A DNA stretch of 6,776 bases from an uncultured Desulfohalobiaceae bacterium (GCA_913055195.1 CAJXJU010000067.1:1-6776); one strand, 5' to 3'; numbered from the stretch's first letter, positions 1-6,695 are shown. Notes: a model not told the origin generated them from the letters alone. A program made the numbers and translations.

Positions 1-1
1 A

Positions 2-84
2 CTAATGATTTCAAATGGTTACAACCGCTACAACGCATGTTCGCCTGTCCCCGCACGGAAAAATTTACTTTTTGCAGGCGACTC
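2..84 (-). repeat. Palindromic repeat copy A1 (long form with tail)
   Basis: Read on the minus strand it starts GAGTCGCCTGCAAAAAGT and reaches GCGGGGACAGGCGAAC at 54-39, followed by a tail of about 37 bases shared with the copy at 210-293 (roughly 88% identity overall, 9 substitutions and one indel). The terminal TCGCCTG/CAGGCGA can form a 7-bp stem, and an A-run/T-run can form an inner stem. It forms an 18-bp perfect inverted repeat (67-84 against 152-169) with the next copy. It may continue left of the window. Confidence 0.85.
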
Positions 85-150
85 CTTGTTACAAAGTTTA
101 TTGTTCCAGGCTAACTTAAGTTATGCCTTTTCTTCTGATTCTGGTTTAAA
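85..150. other. Spacer between repeat copies
   Basis: This 66-bp stretch lies between copies A1 and B1 and resembles no gene I recognise. It contains a 12-bp perfect palindrome, TAACTTAAGTTA, at 112-123. With its flanks it is nominally open on the plus strand for 73 codons (5-226), but that reading is built mostly from the repeats and is not credible as a gene. Confidence 0.5.
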
Positions 151-209
151 AGAGTCGCCTGCAAAAAGTCGAAACTCGCATATTACAGCTTGCGGGGACA
201 GGCGAACGG
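151..209 (+). repeat. Palindromic repeat copy B1, inverted relative to its neighbours
   Basis: It runs from AGAGTCGCCTGC (151-162) to GCGGGGACAGGCGAAC (192-207). It shares its two ends with the flanking A-type copies but has a different centre, which matches the 6723-6776 copy. It directly abuts the copy at 210-293, giving a 15-bp perfect inverted repeat (194-208 against 246-260). Confidence 0.88.
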
Positions 210-293
210 CTAATAATTTCAAATAGTTACAATCGTCACAACGCTCGTTCGCCTGTCCCCGAACGGAAAAATTTAATTTTTTGCAGGCGACTC
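210..293 (-). repeat. Palindromic repeat copy A2, overlapping the end of secF
   Basis: A second long-form copy, in the same orientation as A1. Its first 21 bases on the minus strand (293-273) encode the last six residues of SecF and its TAA stop. The hairpin potential of this copy makes it the only visible candidate for a 3' end structure of the secDF transcript, though no U-tract follows. Confidence 0.85.
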
Positions 294-1322
294 TTTAAAA
301 CCCAATAATATCGGACTGGCCACATAAATGGAAGAATATGTCCCAACTACTATCCCTACTAAAAGGGCAAAGGCAAAGTCATGAATCACACCACCGCCAA
401 ATAAAAACAGACAAACTACCACAACAAGTGTTGTTCCAGAAGTAAGCAAGGTTCTGCTCAAGGTCTGATTAATGCTCACATTGATGGTTCTGGCCAGCGA
501 AGATGATATTTTTGCCCGCAAATTTTCCCGGATCCGATCAAAAACAATAATTGTATCGTTTAGAGAATAACCAATGATGGTTAAAAGTGCCGCCACAATT
601 GTCAGATCAAATTCCTTGTTCAAAAGAGAAAAAATTCCAATCGTAATTAGCACGTCATGAATCAGTGCCAATACAGCTCCCAGGGCATAATTTAACTTTA
701 AATACCAGCACAGGACCAGTGTTATGAGCATGGCAGCAATAATCAACACACTCATGGGCATGGCAAGAAGCTTTAACACATATACACCAAGCGCCAGTCC
801 ACCTGCCATAATAGCAGCCACCATCCAGCGTTGCTCAAAGCGACCGGAAATATAAATGGCAATCAAAAGCACAGCATAAAACATAGCTTCAAGCGCCCTG
901 GCCCGCAGATCTGCCCCTACTTTCGGGCCAACCATTTCCAGCCTCTGAATATCAAAATTTTTACCGCTTAAATTCTTTTTCAACTGTTCTTCAACCATGA
1001 TTCTGATCTTTTCTGCGGACAATTTGCCTGCTGAGGTACGCAAAAGATATTCATTATCTTTTTTATCTCCAAAGCGCTGAATCACCAGCCCCGGTAGGTT
1101 GGCCTCTTTTAATGCCTGCCTTAATTCTTTGACATCAATGCTCTGATCAAACTTGACCTGAACAATTACACCGCCGGCAAAATCTATCCCATATTTTGGC
1201 CCACCCTGAATGAGCAGAGACAAAACCCCAACCAGAATAAACAGTCCAGATAGCAAAAAGGCCCATTTACGCAGACCTATAAAATCAAAATCAGTATCCG
1301 GTCTTATAATTTGTAAACCCAT
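273..1322 (-). CDS. secF: SecF, protein translocase subunit (with extra membrane segments)
   Basis: SecF pairs with SecD in the inner membrane and uses the proton motive force to help pull preproteins out through SecYEG. The 349-residue product shows the family landmarks: a first membrane span at about 20-39, GIDFAGG at 45-51 opening the periplasmic domain, VGPKVG at 131-136, and the highly typical block GYSLNDTIIVFDRIREN at 251-267, followed by NQTLSRT at 285-291 and two C-terminal spans. It is longer than the E. coli protein (323 residues, from memory). The excess is mainly a hydrophobic stretch at about 166-211 between the RFEQRW motif and ALGAVLALIHD, which normally lie nearly next to each other; this predicts two added spans. 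An AAGGAG site at 1331-1336 lies 8 nt before the ATG, and secD ends 27 bp upstream. The last six residues (ESPAKN) and the stop fall inside a palindromic repeat, so the native C-terminus has probably been replaced. Identity is very secure. Confidence 0.97.
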   Translation of the reverse strand: MGLQIIRPDTDFDFIGLRKWAFLLSGLFILVGVLSLLIQGGPKYGIDFAGGVIVQVKFDQSIDVKELRQALKEANLPGLVIQRFGDKKDNEYLLRTSAGKLSAEKIRIMVEEQLKKNLSGKNFDIQRLEMVGPKVGADLRARALEAMFYAVLLIAIYISGRFEQRWMVAAIMAGGLALGVYVLKLLAMPMSVLIIAAMLITLVLCWYLKLNYALGAVLALIHDVLITIGIFSLLNKEFDLTIVAALLTIIGYSLNDTIIVFDRIRENLRAKISSSLARTINVSINQTLSRTLLTSGTTLVVVVCLFLFGGGVIHDFAFALLVGIVVGTYSSIYVASPILLGFKESPAKN

Positions 1323-1349
1323 TATCCAGGCTCCTTCATAAGTTTCTGG

Positions 1350-2951
1350 TTAAATGCTTAATGTTGTGCCCGCCTTCCTTCTGGCCAGCCACAGGTCAAA
1401 AAAGGCTCTGGAAACAAAAATAGCTGTAAACATTGAGGCCAGAATACCCAGGGTCAAGGTGACAGCAAAGCCACGAATAGGACCTGTTCCAAATTGATAC
1501 AAAATAATGGCCGCAATTATGGTCGTCACATTGGCATCCAGAATGGTCAAAGTAGCCCGGCCAAATCCCTCGTCAATGGCCGCGCGCGGAGATAATCCCC
1601 TGCGCAGTTCTTCTCTGATCCGCTCAAAAATAAGCACGTTGGCATCAACGGCCATACCAATGGTCAAAATAATACCGGCAATACCGGGCAAAGTCAGGGT
1701 GGCTCCAAAGCCAGCCAGACCGGCCATGATCAATAAAATATTAAAGAGAAGAGCAATATCAGCTATAACACCAGCAAAACCATAATAGATGATCATAAAA
1801 ATCAGGACGACAGCCCCGCCTATGAGAGCTGAAAACACGCCCTTTTCAATAGACTCCTGGCCCAATGATGGCCCAACACTTCTTTCTTCCATAATATGGA
1901 CTGGCGCGGGCAAAGAACCAGCCCTGAGAACAATGGCCAGATCATGGGCTTCTTCGGTGGTAAAATGCCCTGTAATACTGGCCCTGCCACCGCTAATCTT
2001 TTCCTGAATCACCGGAGCTGAATAAACTTTACCATCCAGAACAATGGCCAGTCTCTTCTTTACATTTTCGCCAGTTACCCGCTCAAAAATCCTGGCCCCA
2101 CGGTTGTTAAAGCTTAAAGAGACATAAGCCCGGCCATAGGAATCAAAGGCTGTATTGGCATCTGTTATATATTCACCTGTGAGCACGACTTCCTTTCTGA
2201 GCACGATAGGCTGTTTTGACATAGTGCCATCGGGCATTTTCTTGTATATAAAAGCCAGTTCCCTACCAGGCGGCAGTATCCCTTTTAAAGCCTTCTGAAT
2301 ATCAGCCTCATCATCCACAAGTTTAAATTCAAGATGCGCTGTCTTGCCAATAATCTTGATGGCTCTTTGAGGATCATCCAATCCTGGCAATTGTACCTGA
2401 ATGCGATTGCCTTCCTGCCTTCTAATATCAGGTTCGGCAACTCCAAACTGGTCGATACGATTGCGAATGGTTTTAATGGCCTGATCCAGAGTTAATCTGG
2501 TCAGATGCTCTTTATATTTTGGAGTCAAACTCAGCACATATTTAACCTTGCCCTGACCCAGTGATTCTCTGGACTCAATTTTAAGATGGCTAAATTTTTG
2601 CTCGAGCAAGTCCTCCAGTGGTTTTTGCTGCTCTTTTTTAAGGAGTAAAAACTGTAGCTTTCCCTCTTGAAGAACCCTGGGCCTTAAAACAAGAATATTT
2701 TCCTCTCTGGCTTCAGAACGAATATCCTGCCCCATCTGAGCCAGAGAATTCTCAATGGCTTTTTGCACATCCACCCCTAATGTCAGGTGAATACCTCCTT
2801 TAAGATCCAGACCCAGATTGATTTTATTGTCTGGTAAAATCTTTGTTAAGCCTGAACTTTCGATTCCAGGGACAGACGGTAACGCATAGATCATGCCCAG
2901 AATCAAGACAATAATGATAAGAATTACTCTCCAGCGCAAACTCCCCTGCAT
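1350..2951 (-). CDS. secD: SecD, protein translocase subunit
   Basis: SecD is the larger half of the SecDF complex, an RND-superfamily membrane protein whose big periplasmic domain binds emerging preproteins and is cycled by proton flow. The 533-residue product has one N-terminal span (about 8-26), LGLDLKGG at 46-53 where the periplasmic domain begins, a long P1 region to about residue 350 ending in RAGSLPAP (343-350) and SVGPSLG (358-364), and then five predicted spans to the C-terminus. The block IGMAVDANVLIFERIREE at about 431-448 is the family's most conserved transmembrane stretch and carries the Asp (D436) linked to proton coupling in studied homologues. Length and layout are intact. 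AGGAAG at 2957-2962, 5 nt before the ATG, fixes the start. The gene follows yajC after a 122-bp gap holding a terminator-like hairpin, and precedes secF by 27 bp with its own ribosome site. No truncation or missing motif is seen. Confidence 0.98.
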   Translation of the reverse strand: MQGSLRWRVILIIIVLILGMIYALPSVPGIESSGLTKILPDNKINLGLDLKGGIHLTLGVDVQKAIENSLAQMGQDIRSEAREENILVLRPRVLQEGKLQFLLLKKEQQKPLEDLLEQKFSHLKIESRESLGQGKVKYVLSLTPKYKEHLTRLTLDQAIKTIRNRIDQFGVAEPDIRRQEGNRIQVQLPGLDDPQRAIKIIGKTAHLEFKLVDDEADIQKALKGILPPGRELAFIYKKMPDGTMSKQPIVLRKEVVLTGEYITDANTAFDSYGRAYVSLSFNNRGARIFERVTGENVKKRLAIVLDGKVYSAPVIQEKISGGRASITGHFTTEEAHDLAIVLRAGSLPAPVHIMEERSVGPSLGQESIEKGVFSALIGGAVVLIFMIIYYGFAGVIADIALLFNILLIMAGLAGFGATLTLPGIAGIILTIGMAVDANVLIFERIREELRRGLSPRAAIDEGFGRATLTILDANVTTIIAAIILYQFGTGPIRGFAVTLTLGILASMFTAIFVSRAFFDLWLARRKAGTTLSI

Positions 2952-3073
2952 ATCTGCTTCCTTATTATAAATAATTAATGTTTAGGATTCACGGTTTGCA
3001 GAACTCAAACAAAAAAGACCTGGAAACCAGAATTGTAACCAGGTCTTTTCCTATTAAAAAAGTCAAGCATTGG
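2952..3073. other. yajC-secD intercistronic region
   Basis: This 122-bp gap holds a terminator-like hairpin close to yajC and then an AT-rich stretch leading to the secD ribosome site. On the minus strand there is a TATAAT at about 2966-2971, but it overlaps the Shine-Dalgarno area and has no good -35, so I do not call a secD promoter. Confidence 0.6.
3005..3049 (-). terminator. Rho-independent terminator or attenuator between yajC and secD
   Basis: A perfect 11-bp stem pairs 3013-3023 (AAAAGACCTGG) with 3039-3049 around a 15-nt loop. Read on the minus strand, the stem ends GGTCTTTTTTGTTT, a good U-tract, so it should act on transcripts coming from yajC. On the plus strand the tail is only TTTTCC, much weaker. 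It sits 24 bp after the yajC stop and about 60 bp before secD, in the middle of a functionally linked gene set. Partial termination would lower secDF relative to yajC, or secDF may have its own promoter. The structure is clear; its strength is inferred. Confidence 0.8.
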
Positions 3074-3427
3074 CTACTTTTTTTCTTTACCTTTTTGCTT
3101 TTCTTTCTGACCTGACTCAGCAAGACTGGCAATATAGCCTCGATTGACCTTGACCTGGACATTGTCTGCCAGTTTAACAGTCAATACTTCTCCTTCAATT
3201 CCAGTAATGCGGCCATAAAAGCCGCCATTGGTTAAAATATAATCGCCTTTTTTTAAATTAGCCAGCATCTTTTGATGCTCTTTGGCCTTTTTTTGCTGAG
3301 GCCTGATAAGCAAAAAATAAAAAATGGCAAACATGAGCAGCAATGGCACGAACGCTGCTAAAGGATTGCCCTGCCCTGCCTGTCCGCCTGCCTGTCCCAT
3401 GGCATAGGCCATTTCAGTAAAAAACAT
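3074..3427 (-). CDS. yajC: YajC, Sec translocon accessory subunit
   Basis: YajC is a small single-span inner membrane protein that associates with SecDF and SecYEG; its precise role is not settled in the literature. The 117-residue product has a short Gly/Gln/Ala-rich N-terminus (7-20), one strong membrane span at about 23-41, the family signature FYFLLIRPQQKKAKEHQKML at 36-55, then a cytoplasmic domain with GDYILTNGGFYGRI at 61-74, and a Lys/Glu/Gln-rich tail of about 14 residues. The length is normal. The ATG at 3427 is preferred over internal Met codons at residues 6 and 10 because a perfect AGGAGG (3431-3437 region) lies just 4 nt upstream of it, slightly close but far better placed than for the others. 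A palindromic repeat ends about 6 nt upstream of this ribosome site, and a terminator-like hairpin follows the gene. Confidence 0.97.
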   Translation of the reverse strand: MFFTEMAYAMGQAGGQAGQGNPLAAFVPLLLMFAIFYFLLIRPQQKKAKEHQKMLANLKKGDYILTNGGFYGRITGIEGEVLTVKLADNVQVKVNRGYIASLAESGQKEKQKGKEKK

Positions 3428-3443
3428 AAATCCTCCTATTTTT

Positions 3444-3494
3444 GATTCGCCTGCAAAAAGTCAGAACTTGCAAATTATTACAGCCTGGCGAATC
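3444..3494 (+). repeat. Palindromic repeat copy, short variant, upstream of yajC
   Basis: The copy is bounded by a perfect 8-bp inverted repeat, GATTCGCC at 3444-3451 and GGCGAATC at 3487-3494. It shares CGCCTGCAAAAAGTCA and a TTGCAAATT-like centre with the copies at 151-209 and 6723-6776, but lacks their GGGGACA segment and has different outer stem bases that still pair. It fills most of the 77-bp gap between the GXGXG gene and yajC and would be transcribed as a hairpin just before the yajC ribosome site. Confidence 0.85.
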
Positions 3495-3504
3495 ATTTTC
3501 GTCT

Positions 3505-4254
3505 TTAACCCACATACAACTTGCCGTAAGGTCTGTGAGATTTAGGCTTTATGCGCAGAAAATCAGTATCCAGAATTTTAGCTATGTCCTCATCAAATTC
3601 CTCACAGAACCTGCGCACATATTTCTCAATTAACTTTCTATCCTCATCATCCGCCTTTTCAACCAGGAGATTGTCAGCCAGTTGATATTCAGGAACATAT
3701 TCGCGTACATAAATAGTTCCTCCATGCATGCCAGTAGCCAGGCTACGGCCAGCAATAGGAGCATCTTTATCCTGGCTAAAAAGGCCCAGAAGAATAATCA
3801 CCCCGCCAGCCATATACTCGCCCAGAAAATCACCAGCTTTACCACCGATGACTATAACGGGCAGCTTATCTTTATAGGCCTTCATGTGTATGCCTACCCG
3901 ATAGCCCACATCTCCATGAATATGAATCTGACCTCCACGCATGGCATATCCCATAACATCACCAGCCATGCCCGTGCAGCTGACAAAGCCATCATCCATG
4001 GTATTGCCAAGACCATCCTGGGCATTGCCCTCAATGCGCATATATGGGCCGCGCATAAAAGCGGCAGTATCCTGACCGGCCACTCCATGAATCAAAAATT
4101 TAATCTCTCCATCCAGGGCCGTGCCTATATATCTCTGCCCGCTGACATTTAAGAGCTCAAACTCTTTAACGCCCTCTTTTACTGCCTGCCTGATGCGCTC
4201 GTTCAGGTCACGATAATATATTCCCTTGGCATCAATGACTAGTTTTGACTTCAT
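3505..4254 (-). CDS. Stand-alone glutamate synthase GXGXG (domain 3) protein
   Basis: This 249-residue protein corresponds to the C-terminal right-handed beta-helix of the large glutamate synthase subunit (COG0070 type), made here as a separate polypeptide. In the fused enzyme this domain has no catalytic residue and holds the amidotransferase and FMN domains together. The evidence is a run of glycine-patterned helix turns: GNAQDGLGNTMDDG (76-89), GMAGDVMGYAMRGG (95-108), GDVGYRVGIHM (114-124), GGKAGDFLGEYMAGG (137-151) and GRSLATGMHGG (169-179). The C-terminal 60 residues are acidic then basic, with a helical look (about 195-228). The ATG is 2 bp after the amidotransferase stop, with GAGGG in the end of that gene as the likely ribosome site, so the two are probably translationally coupled. 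Related GXGXG proteins occur in tungsten formylmethanofuran dehydrogenase (FwdC) and in N-methylglutamate synthase, but the partner genes here favour a glutamate synthase type enzyme. The exact substrate cannot be proved. Confidence 0.9.
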   Translation of the reverse strand: MKSKLVIDAKGIYYRDLNERIRQAVKEGVKEFELLNVSGQRYIGTALDGEIKFLIHGVAGQDTAAFMRGPYMRIEGNAQDGLGNTMDDGFVSCTGMAGDVMGYAMRGGQIHIHGDVGYRVGIHMKAYKDKLPVIVIGGKAGDFLGEYMAGGVIILLGLFSQDKDAPIAGRSLATGMHGGTIYVREYVPEYQLADNLLVEKADDEDRKLIEKYVRRFCEEFDEDIAKILDTDFLRIKPKSHRPYGKLYVG

Positions 4255-4256
4255 CT

Positions 4257-5390
4257 TTATCCCTCAACCTCCACGATAACAGGTTCACCAGCCTTTGGCG
4301 CCCATAATTTATCCGGTTCAGGACATACGCTTCTTATGGAGCAATCTTCACTGGCCATAAAGACTAGCTCATCTTTTTCAGCCACAATCAAAGGTCTGAG
4401 CTTTATCCTATCATTTAAGCCGGTTAAGCTTTTACCGTCAGAAAATAATATGGCAAAAGGCCCGTTAAGCAGGGCTGAGCCATAGACCATTCTCAAAGCT
4501 GTATAGGCCTCTTTTTCCTCCTCATCCATGCGCTCGATTTCGTCCCAGAACGGAGGGGCAAAAACCTTAGAGGCCATCTGCTTGCTCAGACCGTGCTTGC
4601 GGATCAAAAGATCCAGTAAATAAGCCACTACTTCCGTATCTGTCATCAAGGTACATTCATAATCATGCTGGCATAAATAACGGCTGTTTATGCCATAAGA
4701 AGAAATCTCTCCATTGTGCACTATAGACCATTCAAGCAAAGTAAAAGGATGAGCACCACCCCACCAACCAGGCGTATTGGTTGGAAAACGGTTATGTGCC
4801 GTCCAGATATAGCCTTTATATTCATCCAGACGGAAAAAATCGCCTATATCTTCGGGAAAACCAACCCCTTTGAATGCCCCCATATTTTTCCCGCTGGAAA
4901 AAATATAAGCTCCAGGGACCTGTTTGTTCACCAACATAACCACAGCAACAACGTAATCATCATCATTCAAATGTACCCACGCTGGCCTGTCCAGACGTGG
5001 ATGGACAAAAATTCGCCACAAAACAGGAGGATTGATAACCCCGCTGGTTTTACGGGTGGGAATTGGCTCAGAAAGATGCATGACAAAATATTGTTTGATA
5101 ATCTCCTGTGCCCTGTCCAGGGCCGTCTGATCATCACACATCAGATGCAGGGCATATTGATTGGCCAGTTCTGGATATATACCGTAAGCAGCAAAACCGC
5201 CTCCCAGGCCATTACCACGGTCATGCTGCACTGCTATGGCGTCAATTGCTATTTGACCTGACAATTTTTCCCGCTTTCTGTGAATAACGCCAAACAGCCC
5301 GCATCCTGAAATATCTTTTTCCCGTAAATAACTTTTTGTTGCAAAAATTTTTCTCTTATACTCTGTAATGGACAAACAACCATTATTCAT
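4257..5390 (-). CDS. Stand-alone class II glutamine amidotransferase (glutamate synthase domain 1 type)
   Basis: The 377-residue protein is an Ntn-hydrolase glutaminase that would release ammonia from glutamine for a partner synthase. The likely nucleophile is Cys30 in GCGLFGVIHRK; further motifs are the HNRFPTNTPGWWGGAHPF block at 199-216 (Arg201), the oxyanion-hole HNGEIS at 225-230, TDTEVV at 250-255, and LRPL/MASED near 331-349. This matches COG0067-type proteins that are separate in archaea and many anaerobes rather than fused as in E. coli GltB. Cys30 is not at the mature N-terminus: 29 residues precede it. The ATG at 5390 has GGAG about 9 nt upstream and no ATG, GTG or TTG lies near the Cys, so a self-removed propeptide, as known for GltB, is expected. 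The oxidoreductase gene ends 18 bp upstream and the GXGXG gene starts 2 bp downstream, which supports one complex. A role in N-methylglutamate or another amidation is the main alternative. Confidence 0.92.
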   Translation of the reverse strand: MNNGCLSITEYKRKIFATKSYLREKDISGCGLFGVIHRKREKLSGQIAIDAIAVQHDRGNGLGGGFAAYGIYPELANQYALHLMCDDQTALDRAQEIIKQYFVMHLSEPIPTRKTSGVINPPVLWRIFVHPRLDRPAWVHLNDDDYVVAVVMLVNKQVPGAYIFSSGKNMGAFKGVGFPEDIGDFFRLDEYKGYIWTAHNRFPTNTPGWWGGAHPFTLLEWSIVHNGEISSYGINSRYLCQHDYECTLMTDTEVVAYLLDLLIRKHGLSKQMASKVFAPPFWDEIERMDEEEKEAYTALRMVYGSALLNGPFAILFSDGKSLTGLNDRIKLRPLIVAEKDELVFMASEDCSIRSVCPEPDKLWAPKAGEPVIVEVEG

Positions 5391-5408
5391 GAACTATATC
5401 TCCTTTAC

Positions 5409-6689
5409 TTAGCGTAGTCTGGCCTGCGGGTTCCACCTTTGCTGGAAAATATCTTCTGGCCACTCAAGGGGCGTGGGGCGATTATCCTGCAAATGCAACT
5501 TTACTTCCTGAGTCACAGGAACCTGGTTTCGTATGTATCCTGTAAACCGCCCGGCTTTGTCAACATCACCGACTAAAACATATCCCACCAATTTATCGCC
5601 TTTAAACACCAGCTTGCGGTAAATTTCCTTTTCCTCATCAACATAAGTCAGGACTTCATACCCCCCGTCTTCTGGCGGATTGGCAATACCTGCTGAAATG
5701 GTTGGCAATCCATAAAAACCAATGGAATTCATGGCCAGGCCACCCCCGTATTTTCTCTCCGCTCCAGCCATGTTCTGGCCAGCAATAAAACCCTGGGAAT
5801 ATGCGTTAGGCCAGATGGGGGTAACTCTGGGCTCCTGCCATAAAAAATCCAGGGCTTCTGCCACATCACCAGCAGCATAAACATCTGGAGCACTGGTCTT
5901 TAAATTTTCATCCACCACGATCCCACGGTTTACATTTATTCCTGCTTCCCTGGCCAGGGTTACGTTAGGCACAACACCAATAGCAATGACAACTCCATCA
6001 GCTTCCAGGATTCTGCCATCCTGGAGAAAAACGCCCTTTACCTGACCATTTGTGTCACGCTTGATTTCCCTGGCCGTAGTATCGCAATATATATTAAAAC
6101 CCAGCTTTTTTAACCTGTTGGCTACAATATTGCCGGCTACATCATCAAAGGCAGCACTCAAAATCCTGGGAGCCAGTTCAACAATGCTCACTTCCACTCC
6201 CCGGTCAAAAAGGCTTTCAGCAGCTTTCAGGCCAATCAGTCCGCCACCAATAACCACTACTTTTTTTAGTTCCTTACAGACCTCATTCAGAGTTTGAGCA
6301 TGTGCCAGCGTGGTAAAAAAATAAACACCCGGGCCATCTGAACCTGGAATAGGCGGACAAAAAGGCGTGCCTCCTGTAGCAAGCAACAGTTTATCAAAAT
6401 CTACCTTTTCTTCATTTTCCAGATAAATAATTTTCTTCTCCGGATCAACGCGTTTAACTTTCTGGCCCAATTTCAATTCAACCTTATTGTCTTCGTAAAA
6501 AGAATCATCCCTTAAACTAATGCGCTCATTAGTAACTTTACCGGCCAGAAAATAAGAAATAAGAGGCCGGCCATAAGTCTTAAATTTTTCGTCTGACACC
6601 ACGGTAATTGTACCTTCAGGATCTACTCGGCGGATCCCCTCAATGGCCCCTATTGAAGCCACACCATTACCAACTATAACATATTTCAT
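5409..6689 (-). CDS. FAD-dependent NAD(P)H oxidoreductase, NirB/rubredoxin-reductase-like, glutamate synthase-associated
   Basis: A 426-residue flavoprotein of the two-dinucleotide-binding-domain family (Pyr_redox_2; COG0446/COG1251-like). Counting from the ATG, the FAD-binding VGNGVAS is at 6-12, YGRPLISYFLAG at 39-50, LLATGG at 102-107, the NAD(P)H-binding VVIGGGLIGLKAAE at 145-158 with an acidic Glu171 ending the second strand (suggesting NADH), and the second FAD motif YAAGDVAEA at 271-279. There is no paired redox Cys, so it is not a disulfide reductase; electrons probably pass from NAD(P)H via FAD to a partner protein. It lacks the N-terminal iron-sulfur domain of classic GltD. Being 18 bp upstream of the amidotransferase, it is likely the electron-entry subunit of the split glutamate synthase. 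The reading frame also opens at a TTG at 6707, but the ATG at 6689 has GGGGAG 6 nt upstream and begins the conserved fold directly. Another acceptor remains possible. Confidence 0.88.
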   Translation of the reverse strand: MKYVIVGNGVASIGAIEGIRRVDPEGTITVVSDEKFKTYGRPLISYFLAGKVTNERISLRDDSFYEDNKVELKLGQKVKRVDPEKKIIYLENEEKVDFDKLLLATGGTPFCPPIPGSDGPGVYFFTTLAHAQTLNEVCKELKKVVVIGGGLIGLKAAESLFDRGVEVSIVELAPRILSAAFDDVAGNIVANRLKKLGFNIYCDTTAREIKRDTNGQVKGVFLQDGRILEADGVVIAIGVVPNVTLAREAGINVNRGIVVDENLKTSAPDVYAAGDVAEALDFLWQEPRVTPIWPNAYSQGFIAGQNMAGAERKYGGGLAMNSIGFYGLPTISAGIANPPEDGGYEVLTYVDEEKEIYRKLVFKGDKLVGYVLVGDVDKAGRFTGYIRNQVPVTQEVKLHLQDNRPTPLEWPEDIFQQRWNPQARLR

Positions 6690-6695
6690 ACCTAA

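Noticed and set aside
5..226. Open 73-codon plus-strand frame in the left intergenic region
   Set aside because: It consists almost wholly of repeat copies A1 and B1, has no ribosome site, and its translation resembles no family.
1..300. CRISPR-like array, because related units recur with differing centres
   Set aside because: The units alternate in orientation, are themselves palindromic, and spacing is irregular; the same units occur singly elsewhere in the window.
1507..2007. Two plus-strand frames opposite secD
   Set aside because: They are shadows of the transmembrane part of SecD; no initiation signals or family resemblance.
2966..2971. TATAAT on the minus strand upstream of secD
   Set aside because: Transcription from it would start at or after the secD Shine-Dalgarno, and the best -35 at proper spacing matches only 3 of 6 bases.
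3682..4152. Plus-strand frame of 156 codons
   Set aside because: It lies opposite the well-supported GXGXG gene, lacks a ribosome site, and its composition is that of an antisense shadow.
4716..5261. Plus-strand frame of 181 codons
   Set aside because: It is antisense to conserved amidotransferase motifs and shows no recognisable domain.
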